In this document: in pieces, positions 48,066 to 59,705 of the stretch
Layout of the letters: each line of letters starts with the position of its first letter
Position numbering within the stretch: the first letter of the stretch is position 1
Assembly (NCBI GenBank): GCA_949130495.1
Contig: CASBWL010000433.1
Span: forward strand, 310,001 to 374,000
Source: Sambucus nigra
Lineage: Eukaryota; Streptophyta; Magnoliopsida; Dipsacales; Adoxaceae
DNA length: 64,000 nucleotides
Reading direction: 5' to 3'
Translations under genes and position numbers: made by a program
The notes under the pieces: model-generated
Seen by the model: only the letters and a program-made list of their open reading frames with translations
Database searches by the model: none
What the model was told of the DNA's origin: nothing

Positions 48066-48535
48066 GACTCCTGGGGAGTTTATTTGTGTGATAGGTGTGG
48101 GGATTTTATTTGTCTTTTTATGGTAGTGGGGAAGGGAGTTATCCGTTCCTTTTTCTTATGTAATCCGTACTGTAATTTCTTATTAATGAAATAAATAAGT
48201 TTCTGATCATCCAGCTGTGCCTTTTGATGAATTTTGTATTTTGAATTATCTATACTGATCGCTAAGGCATACATAATCCTTTTGTTCAAATAATTTTAGA
48301 ATGAACCGTCATTCTCGGAGGTAAGAAAAGAATAGTATTATGTGAAAAAGAAAGGTTTCTCACCCATGTGAGGTGCATGAGTTGCCTACGTACCTCTGGG
48401 GTTTTTTGAAAATGTTTTAAAATAGTTTTGGTAGAGGATCAGGCCCACGTAGTTCTGGGTAGAGGGAAATGAAGTGTTTTTTTTAGAATAGCAGGGGGAT
48501 GAGAAGAGTTGTAGCGTGCCGAAATTTTGGACTAG
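48066..48535 (-). other. 3' untranslated part of element D pol, left of element C
   Basis: The minus strand contains CAGAGGTACGTAGGCAACTC near 48380-48400, a phrase common after pol in Ogre-like elements, and no frame. It joins 55684 onward once element C and one GGGTA are removed. Confidence 0.55.
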
Positions 48536-48540
48536 GGGTA
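48536..48540. repeat. Target-site duplication of element C, left copy (GGGTA)
   Basis: Directly precedes TGTGAAATC of the left LTR. It recurs exactly at 55679-55683. Confidence 0.95.
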
Positions 48541-50121
48541 TGTGAAATCAAATCCCCCGATTTTAAATCCTCTAAAAACCTTTTTAAAATTATATTTCCT
48601 TTTTATGAAATAGATATGCGGAAGCGTAAAGGTGATGGTTCAACTTAAATACCAAAGTTTTAATTTCTTCTTCAAATTAAAATTAAACAATTTCATGACA
48701 CTAATTTCAATTTCACTTAAACACCATTAATCAAACATGTAGTGATTAAATTAAACCAATTTTATCTTCTTTACCTAAGCATGCGTTCTAGATGATATTG
48801 TAAGATAAAATAAAACAAGAAATCACTATTCCGCGATGTACGAGGAAAAACCCAAGACGGGAAACAACCTCGGACGACCCTAGCCACAAATCCACTAGAT
48901 ACAGTTTTACAAATACAAGACAAAAGACTTACATCACACGACTCTATCCCTCTTAAGGCCCGACGCTTCTTCTTGTAGACACCTCTTCCTAGCGGATAAC
49001 CTAGGAGCTCCACTGCAGTTTCGAAATCCATCGATCGGACTTTATATAGTTACCGTCACCTGAACTAGGAGCTTATCTCCAAGTGGGTAAATCAACATAA
49101 ATAACTTCTTCTTTGTGGGATTTAGAAGCAAATCCAAACACTCTCTTCAATTCGGTGTAGAGATAAACCCGGTGCCAAACTCCAAGCAAGATGTGTATAT
49201 ATATATATATGAACTTGGATGAATAAAACTATGGGTGAAAACTAGAGTGGTAGATGAATTTTACTTTGAAAATTATCACTCAAAACTTGATCTTTTTCTC
49301 TTTATAATTTTGCTCTCAAAACACTCTCTAAGAGTTAGAAGAATATGAAAAAGATTAATTAGAAAAATGGTGTCCCGCACATAGATATTCAACAAAAAGT
49401 AATGGGGAAAAACCAAGTGGGAACGTGGGCAAAACTGCTTAAAACTGTCAAAAACCTGTTCCCGCCGAATCTCGTTCGAACGACGTTTCGTTCGAACGAC
49501 ATTCTCGTTCGAACGAGTCTTTTAACGAAGTTCCAGTATGAACTCATTAGAAGCTCGTTAGAAATCTCGTTAGAACGACCATCTCGTTCGAACGACATTT
49601 CAAACGAAGTTCCAGTATGCCATAATGGGAAGTCGTTGGCAATCTCGTTCGAATGACTTGTGGTTCGAACGACAATCTCGTTCGAACGACACTTCGAACG
49701 AACTCACAGATTGTTCAAAAAATTCTTTTTAAGCCCAGCAACATTATATACTTTATATATAAGTTTTAGTAGAGAACATCCAGCAACATTATATACCTTA
49801 TATATAAGTTTTAATAGAGAACATCTGAAAACAAAACACAGTTTTAAAAAACTAACACCCATTATAAACTTGATCCACGCTCCTATATATACATAAATGC
49901 ATTCATACCTTGGGAGCATGGAATCACTGTTGATAACGTTGAAACGAGGCACATAAACCACGGCATTTTGATGAAGCTTTAGACACTTGGCCACTACGTC
50001 TTCAACAAACACGTCGTAGGCTTGAAAGATGATCAATATACTCTATCCTATGACTCAAACGTTTTTGTCCGGAATTGAGCCAAAACTACAAAGGACTCAA
50101 TTGGAAATTTCTGTCCTTACA
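48541..50121 (-). repeat. Element C, 3' LTR
   Basis: On the minus strand it begins TGTAAGGACAG (50121) and ends GATTTCACA (48541). It holds a TTCGAACGA palindrome cluster at 49466-49706, an internal ~48-bp duplication (CCAGCAACATTATATAC... at 49736 and 49780), and a TA run at 49196-49211. Confidence 0.93.
49466..49706 (-). promoter_or_regulatory. TCTCGTTCGAACGA palindrome cluster in a copia LTR
   Basis: At least eight copies of CTCGTTCGAACGA or close variants (CGTTAGAACGA, GTTCGAATGAC), spaced by short unique words. Two copies of CGAAGTTCCAGTATG also occur inside. The 5' LTR has the same cluster at 55026-55262. TTATAAAG lies about 160 bases downstream on the minus strand (49301-49308). Confidence 0.5.
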
Positions 50122-50122
50122 A

Positions 50123-50503
50123 ATCTCCCCCTTTGGCTATTCTGGGACAAAAACTATACAAAAATCCTAAAGGGCCGTCAAGCTCTACTAGACTAATAAA
50201 ATGTACCACCCAAAATAAAATTACAATGATTGACCCAAACAACCCAAAGGATCACAATCATTGCCGGTGAAAGTTTCCACTTATAATATGATTCCTGCAC
50301 ACTTAAGCAAACACATTACACACATAGGGAATATCAATATATTTAATGCAAGCGAACTAAGTACTCCCCCTAAATTAATTCTCCCCTTTATCAAACAAAC
50401 CTACTTAGAAAGACGTCTCCCCCTAAGATAAATCTCCTTAAACTAAGGTGTGATAATAGGATTAGATACCATTTCTCACCCCTATCATTCTCCCCCTTTT
50501 TGT
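50123..50503 (-). other. Multiple polypurine tracts of element C
   Basis: On the minus strand, CCAAAGGGGGAGAT (50123-50136) abuts the LTR. Further tracts are AAAGGGGAG (50381-50389), AGGGGGAG (50364-50371), AGGGGGAGA (50416-50424) and CAAAAAGGGGGAGAA (50488-50502). Repeated tracts before the 3' LTR are a described Sirevirus trait. Confidence 0.8.
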
Positions 50504-52116
50504 TCAGGAATAGACAAAGGCTTAAAGAATCAAATGATGACTTGTTTCCCCCAAATAAAGCATATACACCCTCTAAACAAAGCAAGAGATAAAAGAATGG
50601 GATAATAAGTTAAAAACATTGTGCATATAGTGATGAGAACGTTAATGCATATGGGCAACAAAGATTCAAATAATCCAAGAAATAACATCGAATACCAACT
50701 AGGATGCACTAAAATGATATCAATATGATATATAAATTATTAAGAATGTGTTATCAACAAAGAATGCAATAATATGGATATCAAGTATGAATTAAAGCAT
50801 ATATGGATTAGAAATCAAGGCAAAGACTAAAAAAAATATCAAATATATGTATACATAATATATACCAAATAGACTCAAGTACACATATATAGATATAAAT
50901 ACATAAATGACACACACAAAATATAATAGGAGTCTTTCACACTCGTATGATAAAAACGTGTCATATGGAAACGGAAGTGTTGGGGTGTGAACTAGTAACG
51001 ATTAAATTTAGACCCAATCACTTAAAACATGTTCACGGAGTTCTCAATTGATTGCAAACTTCATCACATTTGAATATAACCTCTTGTGACAAAATAGATG
51101 AAACTCAATGAACAAACATACACGATGCATACAAGTCTAGCATATTGATGATTCTACAAACCAATAGAGTCATGACATGAAATACGCAACTAGGATAAAC
51201 GGACATTGTGCAAACCGTTGATATACCATCCAATCTCCATCAATATGCATTTATATTAAATTTGAATGAATATATCAATCAAACATAGTCCTTGGCAAAT
51301 TATTCTTCTTTTTAATGCCATATTTTTTGTTTTTAAGCCTTTGAACCACGTATTGCTTTTAGGTCCATTCAAAAACGGTGGCTTACAATCGCAAAGGATA
51401 AATAAGTCCTTTCGGATCCCTTCCCCGTGCACATTTATATTTATCATGTATTTATGTTTCACACAAATCTCACGTGCAATGGATTTTGACATGCACTAGT
51501 CCTCCTAAGTCACAGATATGTAGATGACAAGATTGGAAGGAGAACATCTCACATAGCTCAAATATACATATGAAGTTAAGTTTCAAAAGAGCTCGTGCAT
51601 GTGTGAATAGAGGCATATAAAAATAGAATCCATTAGATCAATACAAAATCCAACTACTCCATAAAAAATATGGTAAAGAACATTTTAAGGATTAACAATC
51701 TAAACCAAAAGTTCTAGCCACATGAGAGCGTTAAAGGAGGGATTCAAACACAAGTTTATGCCACTTAAAGTGTGTCAAACCAAAATACACACAAAATAAA
51801 ATCTTTTTGAGTTTTTTGACATTTTTAACCAAAATATAAAAATATATACTCAAAAGGATAAACAAAAAAAATCATTTGTATTTTTCATTAAGCTTAAATG
51901 AAACAAATGAAACACAAATGTGAAACAAAAATCTTATTGTATTTTCATTTAATGAAAACTAGATGAAGAAATAAAATACAAAAGATAAACAAAAATCATA
52001 TTTCTAGCATGAGATATGTGATTAAGCAATGACCAGAAAATGATTAAACAAGCATACATTTAGCATGTGAATATAGCATGAAGTACAAAAGCTAAAGTAT
52101 GCAAACACTAACACAT
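50504..52116 (-). other. Element C interior without a gene
   Basis: AT-rich sequence where pol would be expected. No frame resembles protease, integrase or RT. Short frames at 51256-51499 on both strands overlap and have no recognisable content. Confidence 0.7.
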
Positions 52117-54056
52117 TCATCCTTTAGATTTAGCAAGGGAGGAAGCACGTGAAAGTAAATGAGAATCAAAAATCCTATTTTGCAAGGCAACCAAGTCGGA
52201 TTTCCTAATCCAAATTAATGAAGAATGACTCTTTTGGGGTGTAGGAATTTTAACTACCTTGATTACTTTACGTTGGGTATTTCTACAAATTCGTTTAAGA
52301 TCATAACAATATTTCCTAAAGTGCCCTTTTTGACCACAATGTGTACAAGTAAAAACACGTCGAACATGAGTACCTAAGGAGTGATCTCTAGAGTCATTCC
52401 TAGTAGATTCTCCTAAAACATTGGTTTTGTCTCTATTAGTAGATTCATTACACGTATTGAAGCCTAAACCACACATGTCATTTTTAATTTGGATCGTTCT
52501 GAAGATTTTATCTAGTTTTTCCGAACGACACTCCAAATCAAATTTGACATTACTAGAGTCTTTTAATTTATTTTGCAATTCTAAAATGTTAGACTCTAAT
52601 AACACATTTCGCTCTTCAAAAGCAAGAAGATCCTTTTTCAAGGATTCCATTAAACCTCTAAGGCTATCTCTCTCGCCTTCTATATATTCAAGCTTCTCTA
52701 GAAGATCTTTCTCTCGTGTCCTAAGGTCTTCAACCAACATGCTATTATCAACGACCTTGACACGTTCTTTTAAACTAGCTTCTAACTTCAAATTAGATCT
52801 TTTCAATTTAATAGATTCTTTATAAATTCTTGAAAAGTATTTTGAAGTTCACTCACATTAACCTCTTCATCATTTTCACTCTCTCTTTCGTCTCCACTCT
52901 CACTATCATAAAAAACAAGGGAATCAAAATTTTTGACCTCGGAAGTGTCATGAGTTTGAGTATCTTCATGAAAAGATTCACTTTCCGTGCTCACATGACT
53001 AGCCATAATAGCCACAAAATTTGGCTTAGTGGGGGAATCGGGTCCCTCTTCCTTATCACTATCACTAAGGGTTGCATTATATGAAATGGGTCGTTTACCC
53101 TCTTTCCTTAGTTTAGTGGGGCACTCAGAAGCCCTATAGCCATAACCCTCACAACCAAAACACCTATTTGACTCGTCCCTATTTAATTGTTCATTGATAG
53201 GTTTAGGGATCTTCTAGGCTTTATCATACTTAGGAGTTTCAAATTTCTTAAAATCATTTTTAAATTTATCTTTGTTAAATTTAAGAAATTTTCAAAATTT
53301 ACGAGCAAACAGAGCCATGTCTTCCGAGTCACTATAACTCTCGCACTCTACTACTTGTTTGACCTCTTTTCGGGCTTTTAAAGCAATGCCCTTTTCAGTT
53401 TTCTTTTCAGTTTTAGAGGGAAACATGTCTAGTTCATAGGTTTGTAAATCACCTAAAAGCTCTTCTAATTTCGTAGAAGCTAAAGTTGGTAAAGAATTTA
53501 AAACAGTCACTTTTGGAATAAATCTATCGGGTAGGGACCTTAAAATTTTCTTTACAACTCGGTTGTTGGGTATTTTCTCTCCCAAGTTAAAAGATGAATT
53601 AACAATATCATAAAGACTAGAATAAAATTCATCAAAAGTTTATTTTTCAGTCATTTTGATAGTTTCAAATTGAGTGGTGAGGTTTTGGAGTTTCGAAGCT
53701 TTAAAGACACTTGTACCTTAGTGAGTGAGTTGTAAAATATCCCAAGCTTCTTTAGAGGTCTCACACGTCATAATGCGTCGGAATTCATCCGGTGTGACAG
53801 CGCTAAACAAGGAATTCAAACCACGGGAATTAAAATTTGAAAGTTTAAACTCATTCTGAGTCCATCTATAAGCCGGTTTGGGAACACGTTCATTTTTAAC
53901 TAAATGAGTTGGTGGAGACCACCCGTTAACTACAGACATCCAAACCCTTTCATCGATAGATTTAAGTGACGATTTTATTTGCGCTTTCCAATAAGCGTAG
54001 TTAGAACCATCGAAAATAGGAAATTTTGAAAATGGGGAAAATTCCATTTTAGTCAA
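52117..54056 (-). pseudogene. Element C Gag with coiled coil and two zinc knuckles
   Basis: It starts MTKMEFSPFSKFPIFDG, with the copia Gag (UBN2/DUF4219-like) words NYAYWKAQIKSSLKSID, VWMSVVNGW, EFRRIM and SKEAWDILQ, then RVVKKILRSLPDRF. A first CCHC knuckle near 53125-53165 reads CFGC...ASEC with Tyr where His is expected. An acidic segment follows, then a long heptad-rich coiled coil (about 52480-52806), then a second, intact knuckle CTHCGQKGHFRKYC near 52306-52350, and a basic end at 52117. Four in-frame stops lie between 53200 and 53720, and one shift near 52805 separates the last 229 codons. The protein would package element RNA. It is the only protein of the element. Confidence 0.82.
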
Positions 54057-54097
54057 AAATTATTTAAAGGATCTTTAACGAAATACTTTATCGCTTT

Positions 54098-54110
54098 GGC
54101 TCTGATACCA
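54098..54110 (-). other. Primer binding site of element C
   Basis: TGGTATCAGAGCC on the minus strand, three bases after the LTR end: a full 13-base match to the initiator-Met-tRNA site. Confidence 0.96.
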
Positions 54111-54113
54111 ATT

Positions 54114-55678
54114 TGTGAAATCAAATCCCCCGATTTTAAATCCTTTAAAAACCTTTTTAAAATTATATTTCCTTTTTATGAAATAGATATGCGGAAGCGT
54201 AAAGGTGATGGTTCAACTTAAATACCAAAGTTTTAATTTCTTCTTCAAATTAAAATTAAACAATTTCATTACACTAATTTCAATTTCACTTAAACACCAT
54301 TAATCAAACATGTAGTGATTAAATTAAAAAAAAATTATCTTCTTTACTTATGCATGCATTCTAGGTGATATTGCAATATAAAATAAAACAAGAAATCACT
54401 ACGCCGCGATGTACGAGGAAAAACCCAAGACGGGAAACAACCTCGGACGGCCCTAGCCACAAATCCACTAGATACGGTTTTATAAATACAAGACAAACGA
54501 CTTACATCACACGAATCGATCCCTCTTAAGACCTGACGCTTCTTCTTGTAGACACTTCTTCCTAGCGTATAACCTTGGAGCTCCACTGCAGTCTCGGAAT
54601 CCACCGATCAGACTTTATATGGTTACCGTCACCCGAACTAGGAGCCTTTCTCCAAGTGGGTAAATTAACATAAACAACTTCTTCTTTGTGGGATTTAGAA
54701 TAAATCCAAACAATCTCTTCAACTCGGTGTAGAGATAAATCCGGTGCCAAACTCCAAGCAAGATGTATATATATATATATGAACTTGGATGAATAAAACT
54801 ATGGGTGGAAACTAGAGTGGTAGATAAATTTTACTTTGAAAATTATCACTCAAAACTTGTTCTTTTTCTCTTTATAATTTTTCTCTTAAAACACTCTCTA
54901 AGAGTTAGAAGAATGTGAAAAAGATTCATTAGAAAAATGGTTTCTTGCACATAGATATTCAACAAAAAGTAGTGGGAAAAAACCAAGTGGGAAAGTGGGC
55001 AAAACTGCCAAAAACCTGTTCGCACCAAATCTCGTTCGAACGGCATTTTGTTCGAACGACATTCTCGTTCGAACGAGTCTTCTAACGAAGTTCCAGTATG
55101 AACTCGTTAGAAGCTCATTAGAAATCTCGTTAGAATGACCATCTCGTTCGAATGACATTTCAAACGAAGTTCTAGCATGCCATATTGGGAATTCGTTGGC
55201 AATCTCGTTCGAATGACTTGTGATTGGAACGACAATCTCGTTCGAACGACACATCGAACGAACTCACAGATTGTTCAAAAAATTATTTTTAAGCCCAAAA
55301 ACATTATATACTTTATATATAAGTTTTAATAGAGAACATCCAGCAACATTATATACTTTATATATAAGTTTTAATAGAGAACATCTGAAAACAAAACACA
55401 ATTTTAAAAAACTAACACCCAATATAAACTTGTTCCAAGCTCCTATATATACGTAAATGCACTCATACCTTGGGAGCATGGAATCACTGTTTATGACGTT
55501 GAAATGAGGCACATAAACCATGACATTTTGATGAAGCTTTAGACACTTGGACGCTACGTCTTCAACAAACACGTCATAGGCTTGAAAGATGATCAATATA
55601 CTCTATCCTTCTCTAACGTTTTTGTCCGGAATTGAGCCAAAACTACAAAGGACTCAATTCGAAATTTGTGTCCTTACA
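54114..55678 (-). repeat. Element C, 5' LTR
   Basis: Nearly identical to 48541-50121. It includes the palindrome cluster at 55026-55262 and the same internal ~48-bp duplication. Confidence 0.93.
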
Positions 55679-55683
55679 GGGTA
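55679..55683. repeat. Target-site duplication of element C, right copy (GGGTA)
   Basis: Directly follows the terminal ACA of the LTR (plus-strand view) and matches 48536-48540. Confidence 0.95.
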
Positions 55684-57000
55684 GAATTTCTTGAGATGGT
55701 CTAGGTTGACTGGATGAGCCATCTCCTCCCCATCCAGGTCACTGAGCATGGAGCACCACCGGATAAGATTTTCTTCATAACGTAGGGGCCGCTCCAATTG
55801 GGTTTGAATTTCCCTCTGGGGTCCCAGATTTGTTCTATTATCTCCTTAAGGGATAAATCCCCCTCCCGAACACCGCGATCCTTGACTTTTTTGTTGAATG
55901 ATCGCGCTATTTGGCGATGGTACCCCCGTATGTGGTAAAGATCTTTTAATCTTCTTTCATCTAGGAGGTCTAGCTCATAAAGACGGCTTTGGCACCAGTC
56001 TTCTTCACTAACCTTGCCTTCAAGCATGACACGTAGCGAGGGTATTTCTAGCTCCACAGGTAGGACTGCTTCCATGCCGTAGACCAGGGAGTAAGGGGCA
56101 GCCCCAGTAGAGGTTCGGATTGAGGTTCGATAGTCCCAGAGGGCATACGGGATCCGATCGGCCCAATCCCTACAACTTTCGGTCATCTTGCTGATGATGG
56201 CTTTGAGGTTTTTGTTGGAGGCTTCAACCGGACCATTGGTTTAAGGTCGGTAGGGAGAAGATTTGTGTCTCTAAATCCCATACTCGTTGACTACTTTTGT
56301 GACTTCTGATTCGAAATGCAACTTGTTATCTGATACCAGCTCGTGCGGGACCCCATATCGGCAGATGATATTTTTCTTGAGGAATTTGGCCACTTTCTTG
56401 GCATTCAATACTGCGTATGATTCAGCCTCGACCCATTGGTGAAATAATAGATGGCAACCAAGATGAACTCATGTCCGTTTGAAGCCTTTGGTGTAACCTT
56501 CCCTATGATGTCGATACCCCAGGTGGAGAACGGCCAGGGAGAGGTCATGTTGTATAATTCTTACAGAGGCAAGTGTTGAAGATTAGAGAATTGTTAGCAT
56601 TTGAGGTACCTCCGAATATAGGCGGTGCAATCCTAGATTATGGTGGTCCAGTAGTAGCCCTGTCGGACGATCTTCTTGGCGAGTATGTGACCATTTATTT
56701 GGGGTCCGCATTCCCCGTTGTGGATTTTCTGCATTATTTTCTCAATCTCAGCCCCTGCGATGCAGTGTAGATGAGTTCCATCGAAGTTCCTCTTGAGTAG
56801 AGCTTTGTGACAGATGATATACTGGGCGGCCAGTCTTCGAAGGGTTGTTCGATCTTTCTTGTTGGAACCCTCGGGATACCTACCATGTTTGAGGAGGCAC
56901 CAGATATCATAGTACCAGCAATCATCTAGTTCGGGATCTTCAGTGGAGACAAGCTCAATATGGTAGCAATGGGTCGGTTTCTCTTGCTTTTGAACCAGGA
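55684..57000 (-). pseudogene. Element D integrase
   Basis: The zinc-binding part is at 56633-56770 (LHCIAGAEIEKIMQKIHNG, later YLKCQQF). The core carries WGIDIIG near 56510, VSDNKLHF near 56320 and NGPVEASNKNLK near 56200, i.e. the D, D and E of the retroviral integrase triad. The C-terminal part is open for 161 codons (55701-56186: WADRIPYALWDYRTSIRTST, SLVYGMEAVLPVELEIPS, KPNWSGPYV). Stops lie between 56190 and 56630. Confidence 0.85.
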
Positions 57001-57019
57001 AGGGGGTCATTGTTATTCC

Positions 57020-57425
57020 TTTGGGCATGTCGACCATGGAGGCTAAGGTGGCGAGAGCATCGGCTAGGTTATTCTTTGCTTGGGGTAGGTAATGGAAGGC
57101 CATATCTCAGAACCGGGAGGCTAACTCTTCTAATTGGGCATGAAAGGGTTGGAGCTTTTCATCCTTGACTTTCCACTTTCTTAGCACTTGATTGATGATA
57201 AAGGCAGAATACCCGTAGACATCAAGGTATTAAATACCTTTCTTAAGAGAAACTTTGAGGCCCACTGTGCATGCCTCGTATTTCGTCATGTTGTTGCTGC
57301 AAGGGAAATCCAATTTAGTGGCGATGGGAGTGTGGGAGTCATCTGGGGCGATCAGGAGTATCCCAATGACATATCCCTTTTTGTTGGCAGCGCCGTCAAA
57401 GAACATTTTCCATCAAAGGTGGTCT
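57020..57425 (-). pseudogene. Element D second (archaeal-type) RNase H
   Basis: It starts KMFFDGAAN near 57415 and contains IGILLIAP, NMTKYEACTVGL, VYGYSAFIINQ and FHYLPQAKNNLADALATLAS (to about 57040). This is the additional RNase H known from the Tat lineage, placed between the gag-pol RNase H and integrase. It shows the Asp of DGA, the Glu of YEA and a late Asp (LADALA). The second Asp (VYGDS expected) reads YGYS. Frame shifts occur near 57190. Confidence 0.75.
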
Positions 57426-57539
57426 TAAGTGGTGTAGAAGATATTTTCATCTGGGAATTCATAAATCCGAGCATCCTCTTCGTCTATGGAATAATCGGCG
57501 AGGTAGTCAGATATGGATCTTCCTTTAATAGCTTTCTAT

Positions 57540-58780
57540 GTGACGTACACGATATCGAACTCGGTTAGGAGCATCAACCATCGGGCCATTCGACTGGATA
57601 AGGCGGGTTTCTTAAGCAGGTATTTGATGGGATCCATTCGGGATACAAGTTTGATGGGGAAGGAGAGCATATAGTGTCACAAATTTTGGGTGACCCAGAC
57701 AAGTGCGACACATGCTTTTTCCAATGCAGTGTAGTTGACCTCGTACCTAGTCAATTTACGACTGGCATAATATATGGCTCTTTCTTTGCGGGAGTCTTCA
57801 AGATATTGGGCTAGCAAAGCCCAGCTGTAGTGTCAGTTATGGTTAGGTATAGGCGCAAAGGGAGACTAGACTGTGGTGGCATGAGCACTAAAGGTTGGGT
57901 CAGGTATTGTCTGATTCGATCAAAAGCTTCTTGGTAGGCCTCGTTCCAAACCTTGGTTGAATCTTTTCGGAGGAACTTAAAGATTGTTTCATAGATGGAG
58001 GTTAGCTGGCTAATAAACCGGCTGATATATTGCAATTTCCCAACGAAACCTCGGACTTCTTTCTCTGTTCGGTGTGGTGGCATCTCAAGTATGGATTTCA
58101 GCTTTGCAGGATCTGCTCCTATCCCCTTTTCGCTGACCAAAAATCCCAAGAGTTTTCCCTTTGTAACGCCGAAGACACACTTTTGTGGATTAAGTCGCAT
58201 ATGATACCGTCGCAGTCATTCGAAGAACTTTCGGAGAGCGGGAACATGACCCTCTCTAGTTTTGGACTTGATAATCATATCATCTGCATAGACCTCGACC
58301 TCTTTATGAATCAGATCGTACAGGATGGTTGTGGGAGCCCTTTGGTAGGTAGCCCCAGCATTCTTGAGACCGAATGGCATAATGGTGTAGCAAAAGGTTC
58401 CCTATGGGGTGATGAATGTGGTTTTTTCTTGGTGGTAGGGGTGCATCTTGATTTGGTTATATCCAGCAAACCCATTGACAAAAGACTTGAGAGCATGACG
58501 GGCTGTGTTGTCCATGATCATGTTGATATTGGGTAGCGAATAATCATCCTTTGGAGAAGCTTTGTTTAAATCTCGATAATCTACACACATTCGAACCTTC
58601 CCTCCGGATTTTGGCACAGGTACAATATTGGCAAGCCATGTGGGATATTCGATCACCCGAATGAAACCCACGTTTAACTGTTTGACCACCTCTTCTTTGA
58701 CCTTGAGCGACCATTCAGTGCGGAATTTCTCAATTTTTGTTTAACCTGCTTGTAATCTGGGAGAGTGGGGATCTCGTGTT
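57540..58780 (-). pseudogene. Element D reverse transcriptase and first RNase H
   Basis: RT runs from YKQVKQKLR (about 58750) through GFIRVIEYPTWLANIVPVPK, VRMCVDYRDLNKASPKDDYS, FGLKNAGATYQR, the catalytic EVYADDMII (YADD at 58279-58290), MRLNPQKCVFGV and GFVGKLQYISRFISQL. The first RNase H follows to about 57550 (PLRLYLTITDTTAG; AIVWVTQKLRHYMLS). Two shifts (near 58735 and 57815) and a few stops break it. The YADD and GGK...DYRDLN boxes are intact. Confidence 0.88.
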
Positions 58781-58789
58781 GAGCTATTT

Positions 58790-59282
58790 CAGGATCAATG
58801 TCGGGCATATCATCATAGGACCATGCAAAGACATCTACGAACTCCTTCAGTAATTCTTCGAGTTCTGCACGCTCAGGCTCGTCAAGGGTGGCCCATATCC
58901 TAATCTCACATAGTTGGATACTAGAACCGAGATTAATAATAATAGTATCTTCTTCATTAACTTGAACGCGTTTATGTTGTTTATTATTAACCTTATTTAG
59001 ATCAGTTAAGAATTGTTCATTTGCAAAATCATCATCATCAGAAGTTTGATTAGAATTCAAGCAGTTAATGTAAGGCATAGCAAGATACTCAAAATCTTCA
59101 TTTATTTCATTGATAGGAAAAAAAACATTGAGAACCTCATCAAAAGAGGTCTTGATTACATTTGAGCAAGGATAGACAACAAAAGAAGAAATAGGGTAAA
59201 CATTGGGGTCAGGGGAGATTTCACGAGGTAGAACTGGCGTAACATGCCAGTTGAGGAGAGGTGTATCAGCAACTTTAATCAA
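58790..59282 (-). pseudogene. Element D linker upstream of RT
   Basis: Part of a 202-codon open stretch (58674-59282). It has an acidic linker and ends LDEPERAELEELLKEFVDVF then AWSYDDMPDIDPEIAQHEI, the usual lead-in to RT in Tat elements. It includes a QLCEIRIWATL segment. No enzyme domain is present. Confidence 0.7.
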
Positions 59283-59705
59283 ACGGGATGGGTCTATTCA
59301 TGTAGTGCCTAAATGAACCATGCAGAGTGCCAGCCCCAGTGTCTGTAAGTTGAAGGAATCTTTAGAATCGCCTTCCTCAGTCTCTTCGGCATCTTTGATG
59401 AGCGGTTGTACTTGGTTTGGGAAACTTTCGGCCCATGGGTAGCTATCTTGGAAAAAGATCTCCATTCCCGGTCTCATCTTATTGTCTGTGTGGTCATACC
59501 ATGGTTCTGAAAAATCGCAAAAGGGGAAGTCCTCGCCTTCTTTGATGTATCATCCATTTAAGGAGTCTCTTGAGATAGTTCGGATGCAGTCTGATCTTCT
59601 CTTTGGTCGAGACTAGCAGATCATTCTGACTTCTTGTTCTGATGGTTGATACCCCAAGCCACAAGGAGGGAAATCTTTCTTTAGTTCGATGGGCTCGATT
59701 ATCCC

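Larger units (their letters stand above)
48541..55678 (-). mobile_element. Element C: Sirevirus-like Ty1/copia element coding only for Gag
   Basis: A complete 7.1-kb insertion: GGGTA duplications, LTRs of 1,581 and 1,565 bp, an initiator-Met primer site with 13 matching bases, a Gag region of about 2 kb, and several polypurine tracts before the 3' LTR. No protease, integrase, RT or RNase H lies in the 4.0-kb interior, so it depended on an autonomous partner and fits the TR-GAG class. Multiple polypurine tracts, palindrome-rich LTRs and a coiled-coil Gag extension suggest a Sirevirus (SIRE-type) ancestor. The two LTRs differ at 2 of the first ~205 bases, so it is much younger than element A and younger than host element D. 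Confidence 0.88.

Noticed and set aside
48771..54604. Repeated ORFs of 86 and 110 codons in both flanks of element C
   Set aside because: They are frames within the two LTRs of element C (and the internal ~48-bp LTR duplication), not genes.
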